Assembly: GCF_019668465.1 (NCBI RefSeq)
Contig: NZ_AP024828.1
Location: forward strand, 1,798,001 to 1,862,000
Source of the DNA: Mycobacterium senriense
GTDB lineage: Bacteria; Actinomycetota; Actinomycetes; Mycobacteriales; Mycobacteriaceae
DNA: 64,000 bases
Reading direction: 5' to 3'
How positions within the stretch are numbered: position 1 is the first letter of the stretch; every line of letters starts with the position of its first letter. Under the pieces are notes generated by a model. That model was given only the letters and a program-made list of their open reading frames with translations, had not been told where the DNA came from and ran no database searches. A program made the translations under genes and the position numbers. Positions 43,165 through 51,733 of the stretch are shown here, piece by piece.

Positions 43165-43668
43165 ATGAAAGGTGGACCGTCGATCAAGCATCTCGACGAT
43201 GTACCGGCCGAGGAAATGCTGCGTTACGAGTTCGCCGATGGTCGCACGGCGTCGATCTGGGAGAAGTGGATCGAGCTTTCTCCCCGTTACTTCGCGTTCT
43301 GGAACAAGTGGGACCCGGGTGCCATCTCCTCGCAGCACGGCCACACCGGCGATCACAGCAACTTCATTCTGGCTGGCGAGATCCGTTGCAGTGACGTAGT
43401 CGCCCGCGCTGGTACGCACATCATGCTCGAGTGGGGGGACGTGTTCGGACCTTGGGAGGCCGGCCCTCAGGGATGCGAACTGTACGGGTTCATCGCCGGT
43501 GAGGGACAACCGTTCAGCGGCGATACCACCGCGTACGAAGCGTTGCTCGAGGCGCGAGGCGCCCGATCGGTACCCTTGCCGATGCCAAAACGCTTGCCGC
43601 CGTGGATACTTGCCAAACTAGGTGTGCCATTCACCTCATCGACCACCAACTGGAAGGCGTCGACCTGA
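43165..43668 (+). CDS. Cupin-domain protein
   Basis: A 167-residue single-cupin protein. The first cupin motif is HGHTGDHSNFILAGEIRC with two His and the G-E, and the second is EWGDVFGPWEAGP, where the usual metal His appears to be Trp or absent. The metal site is therefore incomplete. AAAGGAAGGG lies upstream of the ATG. It may be an isomerase, a binding protein or a small dioxygenase-like enzyme. It follows the Gfo/Idh gene by 37 bases on the same strand. Confidence 0.7.
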   Translation: MKGGPSIKHLDDVPAEEMLRYEFADGRTASIWEKWIELSPRYFAFWNKWDPGAISSQHGHTGDHSNFILAGEIRCSDVVARAGTHIMLEWGDVFGPWEAGPQGCELYGFIAGEGQPFSGDTTAYEALLEARGARSVPLPMPKRLPPWILAKLGVPFTSSTTNWKAST

Positions 43669-43698
43669 GCCGCTCGGGTGTCGTGCTTGTCGTCGGAG

Positions 43699-44538
43699 TT
43701 AGTTGAGGGACGAGCCGGCGTCGACCGTGACGTGTCGGCCGGTTATCGCTCGTGATTCGTCCGCTGCCAAGAACGCCACCGCAGCGGATGCGTCAGTGTC
43801 AGCCCAGGTCGCAGCTGGCCATAGCATCGTCGAAAGCGACGCCGCGCCAGCGTGATTGCCTCTGCAATCCACGTCGAGCATGACGGGCCGATGCAACCGC
43901 CCGGCACGCCGCACATCGCCGGCATCCTCCGCACCGCTGACGGTGTTTACCCGGATGCCTTGTGGTGCTAGTTGTTTGGCCAGCGTTTTCACGTACTGCG
44001 AGACCATCGATTGAGCGAGCTCATATGCTGGCCCACCGAGTCCTTGCGGTCGATCGAGAAAAGGTCCTTGCGGGGAGAAGGTGGGACCAGATGCGATGAG
44101 GGAAGAGCCTTCGACCAACCGGGGCATCGCGGCGCTGAAAGTGTTGACCAAGCCGATGAAGTCGACGTCGAAGGTGTCTATGAAGGCTGCGATTGGGGCG
44201 TCCGGCTGGGTCGGGGCAATGGTGGCGTTGGCGACGACGACATCGAGTGCGCCGAGTTGCCGCACCGCGGTGTCGACGGCGCTCTCCATTTCGGTTCGAT
44301 CGCAGACATCGCACCGATACATCAGTGCTTTTCGGTCGAGCTTCTCGATCATGGTAGCGGTGCGGTCGAGGTCTTCGCTCGTCGCGAGTGGATAGTCGCA
44401 CGACGGGATGTTGTCGCAGAGATCCACCAACATGACGTCTGCGCCTTCCCACGCCAAACGCAGCGCGTGGCTTCGACCGCGACCCCTGGCTGCGCCGGTC
44501 ACGAGCGCCACCTTGCCCGCGAGACGTCTACTGGTCAC
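43699..44538 (-). CDS. Mycofactocin-type SDR lacking the catalytic Lys
   Basis: A 279-residue SDR with the cofactor motif GAARGRGRSHALRLA and CDYPLATSEDLDRTATMI, which place it in the mycofactocin-linked group. The active-site tetrad is degenerate: the Tyr is followed by ELAQ (AYELAQSMV), so the YxxxK Lys is Gln, and the region after RVNTV reads SGAEDAGDVRRAG instead of the usual HPxxVNT. The frame is open throughout. It is either catalytically dead, acts without the Lys, or is beginning to decay. The GTG start overlaps the alcohol dehydrogenase end by 11 bases. Confidence 0.78.
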   Translation of the reverse strand: MTSRRLAGKVALVTGAARGRGRSHALRLAWEGADVMLVDLCDNIPSCDYPLATSEDLDRTATMIEKLDRKALMYRCDVCDRTEMESAVDTAVRQLGALDVVVANATIAPTQPDAPIAAFIDTFDVDFIGLVNTFSAAMPRLVEGSSLIASGPTFSPQGPFLDRPQGLGGPAYELAQSMVSQYVKTLAKQLAPQGIRVNTVSGAEDAGDVRRAGRLHRPVMLDVDCRGNHAGAASLSTMLWPAATWADTDASAAVAFLAADESRAITGRHVTVDAGSSLN

Positions 44539-45679
44539 GACCTTCTCCGGCGAGAAGTCCCTCGGCGGGCGGATAGATCAGTACGCCACGGATATTGGCG
44601 CCCGCGTGCATGTCGGCGTAGCCGTCGTTGACCTTCTCGAGCGGGTAGGTGCGGGTAACCATGGATTCGAGGTCCACCTGTCCGGCGCTGTACAGCTCGA
44701 GGATCTTCGGGATGTCGGCACGGGGATTGCCCGAGCCGTAGAGGGTTCCGACAATCTGCTTCTCGGTCAGGGTGAGGTCCATCAGATTGGCCCGGATCTC
44801 GCGTTCCAGCATCGGGTGGATGTTGGTGACAACCAGACGGCCACGCTTGGCCGTCATGGCCAACGCCCGGCCGATCAGTCGGCCGTCACCGACTCCCATA
44901 GCACAGATGAACTTGTCTACGCCGCGGTTCCAGGTAGCCTCGGCGACAATGTCTTTCGCCTCGTCCCAGTCCGCCGCGGTGTGAGTGGCTCCCATCTTCA
45001 CCGCTTCGGCCCGCTTGTACTCCGAAGGGTCGATGACGGTGATCGTGCGGGCGCCCGCGAGCCGCGCTCCCTGGACTGCCGCGGCGCCGATGCCACCGAC
45101 CCCGGCGATGGCGACCGTGTCGCCCGGCCGGACGTCGGCGGCGTAGACCGATGACCCCCACCCGGTGATGAAGCCGCAGCCGAGAAGGCAGGCCAGGTCG
45201 AGGCGGTAGTGGTCCGGGATCTTCACGCAACTCGCCTCATGCACCACGGTGTGGTGGGCGAACGAGCCGACACCGCAGGCCAGCGCGAGGTCTTCGCCAC
45301 CGAGATGGTGGCGGGCGGTTCCGTCGTGAATCTGCATGCCCGAGTAGATCTTTGCGCCAAGGTCGCACAGGCTCTGGTGTCCCGTCGAGCATGAGGGGCA
45401 CCGGCCGCACGACGGGATGAAGCTGAACACCACGTGGTCCCCCGGCGACAGCCACGCCACGTGCTCGCCGACGGACTTGACCACGCCGGCACCCTCGTGA
45501 CCGCCGATGCAGGGCAGTCGGATCGGCATGTCGCCGGTGACGAGGTGGTCGTCGGAGTGGCACATGCCCGAAGCGTGCAGTTCGATCAATACCTCGGTCG
45601 CCTTCGGCGCGTCGAGTTCGATCGTCTCGATGGACCAGGGTGTGTTGCGTTCGAACAGCACCGCTGCTTGGGTGTGCAT
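44528..45679 (-). CDS. NDMA-type zinc alcohol dehydrogenase (mycofactocin-linked)
   Basis: A 383-residue zinc-dependent medium-chain alcohol dehydrogenase. Catalytic zinc ligands are in GMCHSDDH and GGHEGAG, and structural zinc cysteines in CGRCPSCSTGHQSLC. The Rossmann motif is GVGGIGAAAVQGA. The start MHTQAAVLFE and the FSFIPSCG segment match the nicotinoprotein alcohol dehydrogenases assayed with NDMA, which depend on mycofactocin. AAGGG precedes the ATG at 45679. It follows the aldehyde dehydrogenase by 17 bases, giving alcohol-to-aldehyde-to-acid in one operon. Confidence 0.88.
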   Translation of the reverse strand: MHTQAAVLFERNTPWSIETIELDAPKATEVLIELHASGMCHSDDHLVTGDMPIRLPCIGGHEGAGVVKSVGEHVAWLSPGDHVVFSFIPSCGRCPSCSTGHQSLCDLGAKIYSGMQIHDGTARHHLGGEDLALACGVGSFAHHTVVHEASCVKIPDHYRLDLACLLGCGFITGWGSSVYAADVRPGDTVAIAGVGGIGAAAVQGARLAGARTITVIDPSEYKRAEAVKMGATHTAADWDEAKDIVAEATWNRGVDKFICAMGVGDGRLIGRALAMTAKRGRLVVTNIHPMLEREIRANLMDLTLTEKQIVGTLYGSGNPRADIPKILELYSAGQVDLESMVTRTYPLEKVNDGYADMHAGANIRGVLIYPPAEGLLAGEGRDQ

Positions 45680-45696
45680 GTGAAAACCCTTCCGGC

Positions 45697-47133
45697 TCAA
45701 CGAATGATGGCTTGATGTTCGACGAACCCGGCGATGCCCTCGGGGCCGCCCTCGCGGCCGATGCCGGACTGCTTGAATCCGCCGAACGGGCTGGCGAAGT
45801 CGAGCACCGCCGTCGAGTTGACGGCCACCGAACCCACCAGAAGTTGGGCCGCCACTGCGGCCGCCCGTTCCTCGTCGGCGGACCACACCGCACCCACCAG
45901 GCCGTAGCGGGAGTCGTTGGCGATGGACACCGCCTCAGCGGCGTCGTCGGCGCCGGTGTCGTCGTAGGCGATCACGACCGCGACCGGTCCGAAGACCTCC
46001 TCGCGGGCGATCTCCATGTCATTGGTCGCAGCGACGAGCGCGGGAGAAACGAACCACCCTGGGCGGTCGGGGCGCTCGCCGCCGATCAGCACGGTGGCGC
46101 CGTCCTGCCGCGCGCGCCGCAGGAACCCCTCGACCCTGTCGCGCGCAGCCTCGTTGATCAGCGGGCCGATGTCGGTGGCCCGGTCGGCGGGATCCCCGAC
46201 GATCAGCCTGGCGACGGCGGCAGTCAGTGCGGTCACGAATTCCTCGTAGCGGCTGCGCGGCAACAAGATTCGCGTCAGGGCAGCGCAGAGCTGACCGTTG
46301 TTGCCCATCACGCCGGCGACCAGACCTGACACCGTCGTCTCCAGCGGCGCGTCGGGCAGCACGATGGCCGCCGACTTGCCGCCCAGTTCGGTGCTGCAGC
46401 GTCGGATTCGGGAGCCGCACGACGCTGCGATCCTGGCGCCGACGGCCGTCGAGCCGGTGAAGCTGACCTTGTCGACACCCGGATGTTCGGTCAGCAGCTG
46501 GCCGGTTTCAGCGCCGCCGTTGACGACGTTGACGACTCCATCGGGCAGCCCGGCTTCCTCGATCGCCTCCATTAGCACACCGAATTCGAGCGGGGCGTCG
46601 GGCGCCGGCTTGAGCACCACCGTGCAGCCGGCCGCCAGGGCCGGAGCGAGTTTCAACGCGGCGATAAACAATGGCGTGTTCCAGGGCACGATCGCGCCCA
46701 CCACTCCGACAGGGAGCTGACGCACCTCGACGGTGCCGCCTGTCATCGAGGGACGGGTGGCGGAGAAGGGATAGTCAGGCGTGATCGACGCGTAGGCGCG
46801 CAGGACACCGACCGCGGTGATGACCTGACCGAACGTGCTCCAGGATCGCGGCGAGCCGATCTCCGCGGTGGTCAGGTCAGCCAGTTCGCTTTTGCGGGCG
46901 TTCAGCGCGTCGGCGAGTCGGCCCAGCGCCGCGCCGCGATCGGCGGCGGGCACCCGCCCCCAGGCCGGCAGGGCGCCGCGGGCGGCCGCGACCGCGGAAT
47001 CCACGTCCGCCCGGCCGGCGAGGCCCACGGTGCCCAGCAGCTCGCCGGTGCTCGGCGACATCACATCCAGCGTCGCGGCGTGCGCTTCCGACACCCATTT
47101 GCCTGCGACATAGCTCGCCGCCAACTCGACCAT
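45697..47133 (-). CDS. Aldehyde dehydrogenase
   Basis: A 478-residue ALDH-superfamily enzyme. It shows IVPWNTPLFIAALKLAPALAAG, FTGSTAVGARI, TELGGKSAAIVL with the catalytic Glu, GQLCAALTR with the catalytic Cys and EEVFGPVAVVIAY. The ATG at 47133 is preferred, and a GTG two codons earlier is possible. It heads a three-gene minus-strand operon with the NDMA-type alcohol dehydrogenase and the Lys-less SDR, and is divergent from the MaoC pair. Confidence 0.9.
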   Translation of the reverse strand: MVELAASYVAGKWVSEAHAATLDVMSPSTGELLGTVGLAGRADVDSAVAAARGALPAWGRVPAADRGAALGRLADALNARKSELADLTTAEIGSPRSWSTFGQVITAVGVLRAYASITPDYPFSATRPSMTGGTVEVRQLPVGVVGAIVPWNTPLFIAALKLAPALAAGCTVVLKPAPDAPLEFGVLMEAIEEAGLPDGVVNVVNGGAETGQLLTEHPGVDKVSFTGSTAVGARIAASCGSRIRRCSTELGGKSAAIVLPDAPLETTVSGLVAGVMGNNGQLCAALTRILLPRSRYEEFVTALTAAVARLIVGDPADRATDIGPLINEAARDRVEGFLRRARQDGATVLIGGERPDRPGWFVSPALVAATNDMEIAREEVFGPVAVVIAYDDTGADDAAEAVSIANDSRYGLVGAVWSADEERAAAVAAQLLVGSVAVNSTAVLDFASPFGGFKQSGIGREGGPEGIAGFVEHQAIIR

Positions 47134-47238
47134 GGCCACCGATTCTGGCAGCTATGTCATCTTTGGACAAGCGGTTCATTGGCCGTGAAGCGAGGATTTT
47201 GTTCCAGTGCTGTATTTTTTCTGACACTATTGGTCACT

Positions 47239-47676
47239 ATGAACGCTTCGCCTGACAGTGTCGCTGACGACAGCGCCGGACGGCCATGGGAGCTGGTGGT
47301 GGAACGCGGCAAGATCGCCGAGTTCGCCGAAGCCATGTTGTGTGACGATCCGGCGTATCGCGGTCCGGACGCAATCATCCCGCCGACGTTCCTGACCAGC
47401 GGCGGACGCTGGGCGCCGGCCGGCGCCAGGGTGGACGTGGGGTTCGAGCGCAAGCGCTTGCTGCACGGGGAGCAGGAATACACCTTCCACGCCGCTCCGC
47501 CCGCCGCCGGTGACGTGCTGACCGCGCAGGAGCGGATCGTCGATCGCTACTCGAAGCCCGGCAGGCGCGGGGGCACCATGCGTTTCGCCACTGTGGTCAC
47601 CGAATATCGCAACGCGCAGGGAGAACTTGTCGCCGAGGCCAAAGCCACCTTCATCGAGACGGCGGCGAAGCAATGA
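47239..47676 (+). CDS. MaoC-like N-terminal dehydratase domain (FAS1-type)
   Basis: A 145-residue hotdog protein resembling the N-terminal half of two-subunit MaoC dehydratases. It shows WELVVERGKIAEFAEAML, IIPPTFLTSGGRW, LHGEQEYTFHAAPPAAGDVL and TVVTEYRNAQGELVAEAKATFI. Such chains lack the catalytic His/Asp and bind the acyl tail, with the second subunit being catalytic. There is no clear ribosome-binding site before the ATG, so a leaderless start is possible. It overlaps the MaoC gene by four bases. Confidence 0.8.
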   Translation: MNASPDSVADDSAGRPWELVVERGKIAEFAEAMLCDDPAYRGPDAIIPPTFLTSGGRWAPAGARVDVGFERKRLLHGEQEYTFHAAPPAAGDVLTAQERIVDRYSKPGRRGGTMRFATVVTEYRNAQGELVAEAKATFIETAAKQ

Positions 47677-48131
47677 CGGTGACCACCACTGCTGTGAGTG
47701 TCGGCGCACGTGCGCCGGCCCGTGATTTTGGGCCGCTGACCCGGCAGATGTTTGTCCGCTATGCGGGCGCGTCGGGCGATCTCAACCCCATGCATTACGA
47801 CGATCAGCTCGCACAGTCCGCAGGCTATCCCTCGGTGTTCGCGCAGGGCATGTTCTCTGCGGCACTGCTGGCCGGGTTCGCCACCGACTGGCTGGGCGCT
47901 CGCTGCGTGCGCCGTTTCGGTGTCCGCTTCCGCGAGCAGGTCTGGCCCGGCGACGTGCTGACCTGTTCCGGCACGGTGACCGCGGTGTCGGCAGAAGCCG
48001 ACGCCGACCGGGTGAGCGTGGAGTTGACGGCCGCACGACAGACGGGCGGGATCGCAATTGCGGGCTCCGCTGAGTTCCTCGTTCCGAGAAACGCCGCTGG
48101 GCGCGACGCGGGCCGCCCAGATGGGCCATAG
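47673..48131 (+). CDS. MaoC-like enoyl-CoA hydratase, catalytic subunit
   Basis: A 152-residue hotdog protein with the hydratase-2 motif YAGASGDLNPMHYDDQLAQSAGYPSVFAQGM, read in blocks, containing the catalytic Asp and His (D-x4-H). With the upstream chain it probably forms a heterodimeric (R)-specific enoyl-CoA hydratase of the type used for bulky steroid CoA thioesters. The stop is followed 12 bases later by the tandem TetR gene, so the regulator may be co-transcribed. Confidence 0.87.
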   Translation: MTVTTTAVSVGARAPARDFGPLTRQMFVRYAGASGDLNPMHYDDQLAQSAGYPSVFAQGMFSAALLAGFATDWLGARCVRRFGVRFREQVWPGDVLTCSGTVTAVSAEADADRVSVELTAARQTGGIAIAGSAEFLVPRNAAGRDAGRPDGP

Positions 48132-48143
48132 GCTTAACACGCC

Positions 48144-49484
48144 ATGTCCGAAGCCTCGATCGTCCGCAGGGCCAGTTACGGCCCGTCCAGCCCCGCTGTG
48201 GGCGCTCGCGGTGCCAGCACCCGAGGCCGGATTGCCGAGGTCTCGCTGGAGTTGTTCGGTCGGCTGGGGTACTTCGACACGTCGGTCGACGCGATCGCCA
48301 AGGCAGCGGGGGTGTCCCGGGCCACCTTGTACCAGTACTTCAACGGCAAGGACGAGATTTTTCTGGAGCTGCTCAATGAATGCGGCGGCGCGTTGTTCCG
48401 GGTGGCGCGCCGCATCGGCGCGCTCGGGCCGGACGAGGTGGGTTTCGACAATCTGAACTGGTGGCTGGGCGAGTGGAGCTGGGTGTTCGACAAGTACTCC
48501 ACCATGTTCGTGCAGTGGACGGCGATCGCCTCGTCGGACACCAAGGTGCGTCCCGAAATCACCCGCTTCGTGCGCAGCTACAACCATCGCATCGCCGAGC
48601 GGCTCGCCGCCTCCGGCCTGACGGGGCTGGACCCGGAGGTCGCGGCCATGACGATGACCGCGCTGGTGCACCGCCTCAATCTGTTCGTGCACACCGACCG
48701 GGCTTACGGTCGCAGCGCCAAGGACGCGGTTGACACGCTGTCGGTGTTCCTGCAGCTGATGTTGTTCCCCGATACGCCGCGGTCGGTGTTGACGTCGTTA
48801 GGTCTGCATGCCAGCGCAGACCCGGCTGCGGACGTGGACGCGCTCGAAGTGCCTCCGGCGCCAGACGTTTCGGGGCTGTCGGTCAGCGAGCGCACCGCCA
48901 GCCTCAGTAAGCGTGCCGTCATCACGGTGAATGCTCTGGCCGATGCCGGCGCCGCTCAATTCCGTGCGCGCGGCTACCGCAGTACCAGTGTCGACGACAT
49001 CGTCGAGTCGGCCAGCGTGGCGCGAGGCACGTTCTACAAGTACTTCAAAGACAAGCAAGATCTGCTCGCTGCCGTGGCCGCCGAAATCTACAGCGCAGGA
49101 ATGGCGTTCGCCGACCGGATCGCCGAACTGGATCCTGTGGGCAAAACGTCTACGCTGCGGCCCTGGCTGGGCACCTACGTCGAGTTCTATGACAAGTATT
49201 CGGGCTGCATCGAGGCGTGGGCCGAGGGCGCCGCCGACGATCCCACGATCGTCAGCATCGGCGAGAACGGACAAGTGCAGATGGACGTCGGGGCGGCCAG
49301 GATGCTGATCCGCGGAGCGGATCGGTACCCGTTCGATCCGGTGGTCTCGGCGCTGATCTTACGGGCGCTGGTCACCCGTGTGCCGCAGGCGGCCCTCGAT
49401 CTGCCCGAGCCGATCAACGACGACGAACTCATTGATGTGTTGATCACCTGCATCCGCCGCGGGTTCTTCGGACGCAAGAAGTAA
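48144..49484 (+). CDS. Tandem-domain TetR regulator (Mce3R-like architecture)
   Basis: A 446-residue protein with two complete TetR modules. The first DNA-binding domain (about residues 24-72) has IAEVSLELFGRLGYFDTSVDAIAKAAGVSRATLYQYFNGK in segments. The second (about 258-305) has AAQFRARGYRSTSVDDIVESASVARGTFYKYFKDKQDLL in segments. Each is followed by a helical ligand-type domain. Double TetR proteins are rare; Mce3R of M. tuberculosis, a lipid-metabolism repressor, is the known example. It probably controls the MaoC operon and the divergent aldehyde dehydrogenase operon, but no obvious operator was located. Confidence 0.88.
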   Translation: MSEASIVRRASYGPSSPAVGARGASTRGRIAEVSLELFGRLGYFDTSVDAIAKAAGVSRATLYQYFNGKDEIFLELLNECGGALFRVARRIGALGPDEVGFDNLNWWLGEWSWVFDKYSTMFVQWTAIASSDTKVRPEITRFVRSYNHRIAERLAASGLTGLDPEVAAMTMTALVHRLNLFVHTDRAYGRSAKDAVDTLSVFLQLMLFPDTPRSVLTSLGLHASADPAADVDALEVPPAPDVSGLSVSERTASLSKRAVITVNALADAGAAQFRARGYRSTSVDDIVESASVARGTFYKYFKDKQDLLAAVAAEIYSAGMAFADRIAELDPVGKTSTLRPWLGTYVEFYDKYSGCIEAWAEGAADDPTIVSIGENGQVQMDVGAARMLIRGADRYPFDPVVSALILRALVTRVPQAALDLPEPINDDELIDVLITCIRRGFFGRKK

Positions 49485-49495
49485 AACGGGCTCCG

Positions 49496-50686
49496 CTATG
49501 CGGTCGTAACACCTTGGGCGACCAGCTGATCGATCGCATTCATCGAATATCCCAAGTCGCACAATATTTTTCGGCTGTGCTCACCCAGCGCGGGCACGTC
49601 GCCGATCAACGGATCGACGCCGGCCAAGGCAGCGGGCGGCGGCAGCGCGGCCGCCGGACCGCCCGGTGTCTGAACCTCCTGCCACCGGTCCCGGCCGACG
49701 AGCACTGGATGCAGCCACAATTGGTCCACATCATTCATCCGGGCATGTGCCACGCCGGCCGTCTGTAGGCGCTTCTCGAGCTCTTCAACGCTCAGCCGCG
49801 CGGCCGCCGCAGCGATGATCGCCTCCAACTCGTCGCGGTTCGCCACCCTATCGGGATTCGTGGCGAATCGCGGGTCGGCGACGAGACCCGCTCTGTCCAA
49901 GACGGTCTCGCAGAGCCGTTGCCATTCGGCTGGGTTCTGTACGGCGAGCAACACGGTTCCGCCGTCGCCCGCCGTGAACGGGCCGTACGGAGCGATCGTT
50001 GGATGTCGCGCGCCCGTACGTTTCGGCGCCGTTCCACCGTATCGACCGTAGTAGAGCGGTTGGGACATCCATTCGACCAACGCGTCGAACAACGACACTG
50101 ATACCGGATGTATCGCACCGGTCGTGGCGCGCGTGTAGAGGGCGGTGAGGATCGCGGAGAAGGTGAACATGCCGGCAGCGATATCGGCGATCGATACACC
50201 GGTGCGCGCCACTTCGTCCGGCGAGCCGGTCACCGATAAAAGTCCCGCCTCGGCCTGTACAAGGAGGTCGTACGCTTTGCGGTCGCTCCATGGGCCGTCC
50301 TGACCGTAGCCGCTGATGGTGGCCGTAACGGTCTGGGGGTGCGTGCGGGAAACCGATTCGGCGTCCAATCCCAGCCGGGCCGCGGCGCCCGGTCCCAGGT
50401 TCTGTACCAGCACGTCGGCGCTTTCCAGCAGACGATGGACGATGCGTCTGCCTTCGGGTTGTTTGACGTCTACGGTCAACGACTCTTTGCCGCGATTGAG
50501 CCAGACGAAATAGCTCGACTCGCCGTGTACAGCGCGGTCGTAGCCACGGGCGAAGTCGCCGCCCTGCGGTCGCTCGACCTTGATCACCCGCGCGCCGAGA
50601 TCCGCGAGTTGGCGGGTCGCATATGGCGCCGCGACTGCCTGTTCGAGGCTCACCACAGTGATGCCCGCCAACGGGGCATTCGTCAT
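49496..50686 (-). CDS. Class III CoA-transferase (CaiB/BaiF)
   Basis: A 396-residue family III CoA-transferase with LAGITVVSLEQAVAAPYATRQLADLGARVIKVERP at the N-terminus (read in blocks) and the catalytic-Asp region SDRKAYDLLVQAEAGLLSVTGSP, in which the YD Asp is conserved. Unlike the tandem-domain protein at 25495-27945 it is a normal, single-domain enzyme with an intact active site. It is monocistronic, convergent with the tandem TetR gene, and lies upstream of nothing obvious. It may activate an acid from the dioxygenase branch. Confidence 0.9.
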   Translation of the reverse strand: MTNAPLAGITVVSLEQAVAAPYATRQLADLGARVIKVERPQGGDFARGYDRAVHGESSYFVWLNRGKESLTVDVKQPEGRRIVHRLLESADVLVQNLGPGAAARLGLDAESVSRTHPQTVTATISGYGQDGPWSDRKAYDLLVQAEAGLLSVTGSPDEVARTGVSIADIAAGMFTFSAILTALYTRATTGAIHPVSVSLFDALVEWMSQPLYYGRYGGTAPKRTGARHPTIAPYGPFTAGDGGTVLLAVQNPAEWQRLCETVLDRAGLVADPRFATNPDRVANRDELEAIIAAAAARLSVEELEKRLQTAGVAHARMNDVDQLWLHPVLVGRDRWQEVQTPGGPAAALPPPAALAGVDPLIGDVPALGEHSRKILCDLGYSMNAIDQLVAQGVTTA

Positions 50687-50792
50687 GCGGTGCCTCCGGA
50701 TGATATGACGAAGATGTCAGAAGAACGATATTAGTTTGTGGTCTTCAATCCGAATAGCATATTACGTACCCAAAAACTATGTGTACGCAGTG

Positions 50793-51677
50793 TCAGATGA
50801 CGGCTGGACTGGTCAGGTGGGAGGCCGCGACGGCCATTCCGGTGATCCATTCCGGCACCGGCTCGTAGACCAACGGCGTGACCGGCCGGCCGCCACCTGC
50901 CGCGCCGGCGGCAAGCCAGGTCCGGACCTCGTTGGCGCCCGCACCGGCGCGGGCGTGGGCGGTGTCCACGAGTTGAACCAACGCGGCGACATCCCAAGTC
51001 GACATTGCATCCAACACTTCGCCGTCCCAATCGGGACGGATCTTGGTACGCGCGTCCGCCATACCCTCGGCGATGATGCGCGCCCGGTCTTCGTCGCTGA
51101 GGTCGTAGGTGTCGGCCTCGAGACTCGGCGGTGAATGTGACAACCCTCCGGTGCCGATCACCAGCACCCGCTCTGCGATCCCGTCTAGGAACCGGCCGAC
51201 TTCCGCGCCGAATTCAGCGACCCGGCGACCGTTGGGCAGCGGAGCTGTGGCACAGTTCACCGGCACCGGGATCACCGGCTTGATGGCCAACTCCCCGAGT
51301 AAGTCCCGAACAGGTTGCGCGAACGCGTGATCCAGCCCGATGTCCCGACATGCGGCGACGTCGAACCCGGCCGACAGCAGGTGTTCACACAGCTCGCGTG
51401 CCAACGTGGACGGGACATCCAGGTCGCCGGACGGATGGCCGCCCTCGGCCAGAATCGACGCGGACAGCGCCACCCCGAAGGCGGGCACCACGTGGCGGAA
51501 TGCCCGACGATGGTCGCCGCCGAACACAACGACGACGTCGGGATCGAACTTCTGCGCTTGCTCGGCCGCTGATGTCAGTGCCGAGCGGAACCGGCGACCG
51601 AAGGCGTGTTCGACATCGCGTTCCTTGCCCGGGCTGTGGCTCGCGCAGACCACCAAACGCTCCGACGTCACACTCAT
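50793..51677 (-). CDS. Class III extradiol dioxygenase (MhpB/LigB-like)
   Basis: A 294-residue LigB-family ring-cleavage dioxygenase. It contains CASHSP (H14), GGDHRRAF (H56), GLDHAFAQP (H117) and GTGGLSHSPP (H181). The spacing matches the metal ligands and catalytic His pair of MhpB, the 2,3-dihydroxyphenylpropionate dioxygenase, and the C-terminal PVPEWITGM is also shared. It should open a catechol-like ring to a product for the MhpC/MhpD-like enzymes at 17318-19059. GAAGAGGT precedes the ATG at 51677. It stands alone, with a conserved promoter element just upstream. Confidence 0.88.
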   Translation of the reverse strand: MSVTSERLVVCASHSPGKERDVEHAFGRRFRSALTSAAEQAQKFDPDVVVVFGGDHRRAFRHVVPAFGVALSASILAEGGHPSGDLDVPSTLARELCEHLLSAGFDVAACRDIGLDHAFAQPVRDLLGELAIKPVIPVPVNCATAPLPNGRRVAEFGAEVGRFLDGIAERVLVIGTGGLSHSPPSLEADTYDLSDEDRARIIAEGMADARTKIRPDWDGEVLDAMSTWDVAALVQLVDTAHARAGAGANEVRTWLAAGAAGGGRPVTPLVYEPVPEWITGMAVAASHLTSPAVI

Positions 51678-51692
51678 CACCTCTTCGCTTGA

Positions 51693-51711
51693 AGTGACAC
51701 CAATGTTAGAT
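51693..51711 (-). promoter_or_regulatory. Conserved 19-base promoter/operator element, copy 2
   Basis: On the minus strand this reads ATCTAACATTGGTGTCACT, differing at one base from the copy at 41989-42007. It ends 15 bases before the dioxygenase ATG. The same strand orientation relative to the gene is kept in both copies. It could be a core promoter (TAACAT as -10) with an overlapping operator. Confidence 0.55.
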
Positions 51712-51733
51712 GAGTCGCCGTCCGGCCATGGCA

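Noticed and set aside
43699..44538. Possible internal frameshift in the Lys-less SDR
   Set aside because: Other frames do not restore the missing HPxxVNT or YxxxK motifs, and the downstream part aligns in the same frame, so it was kept as an intact but divergent gene.
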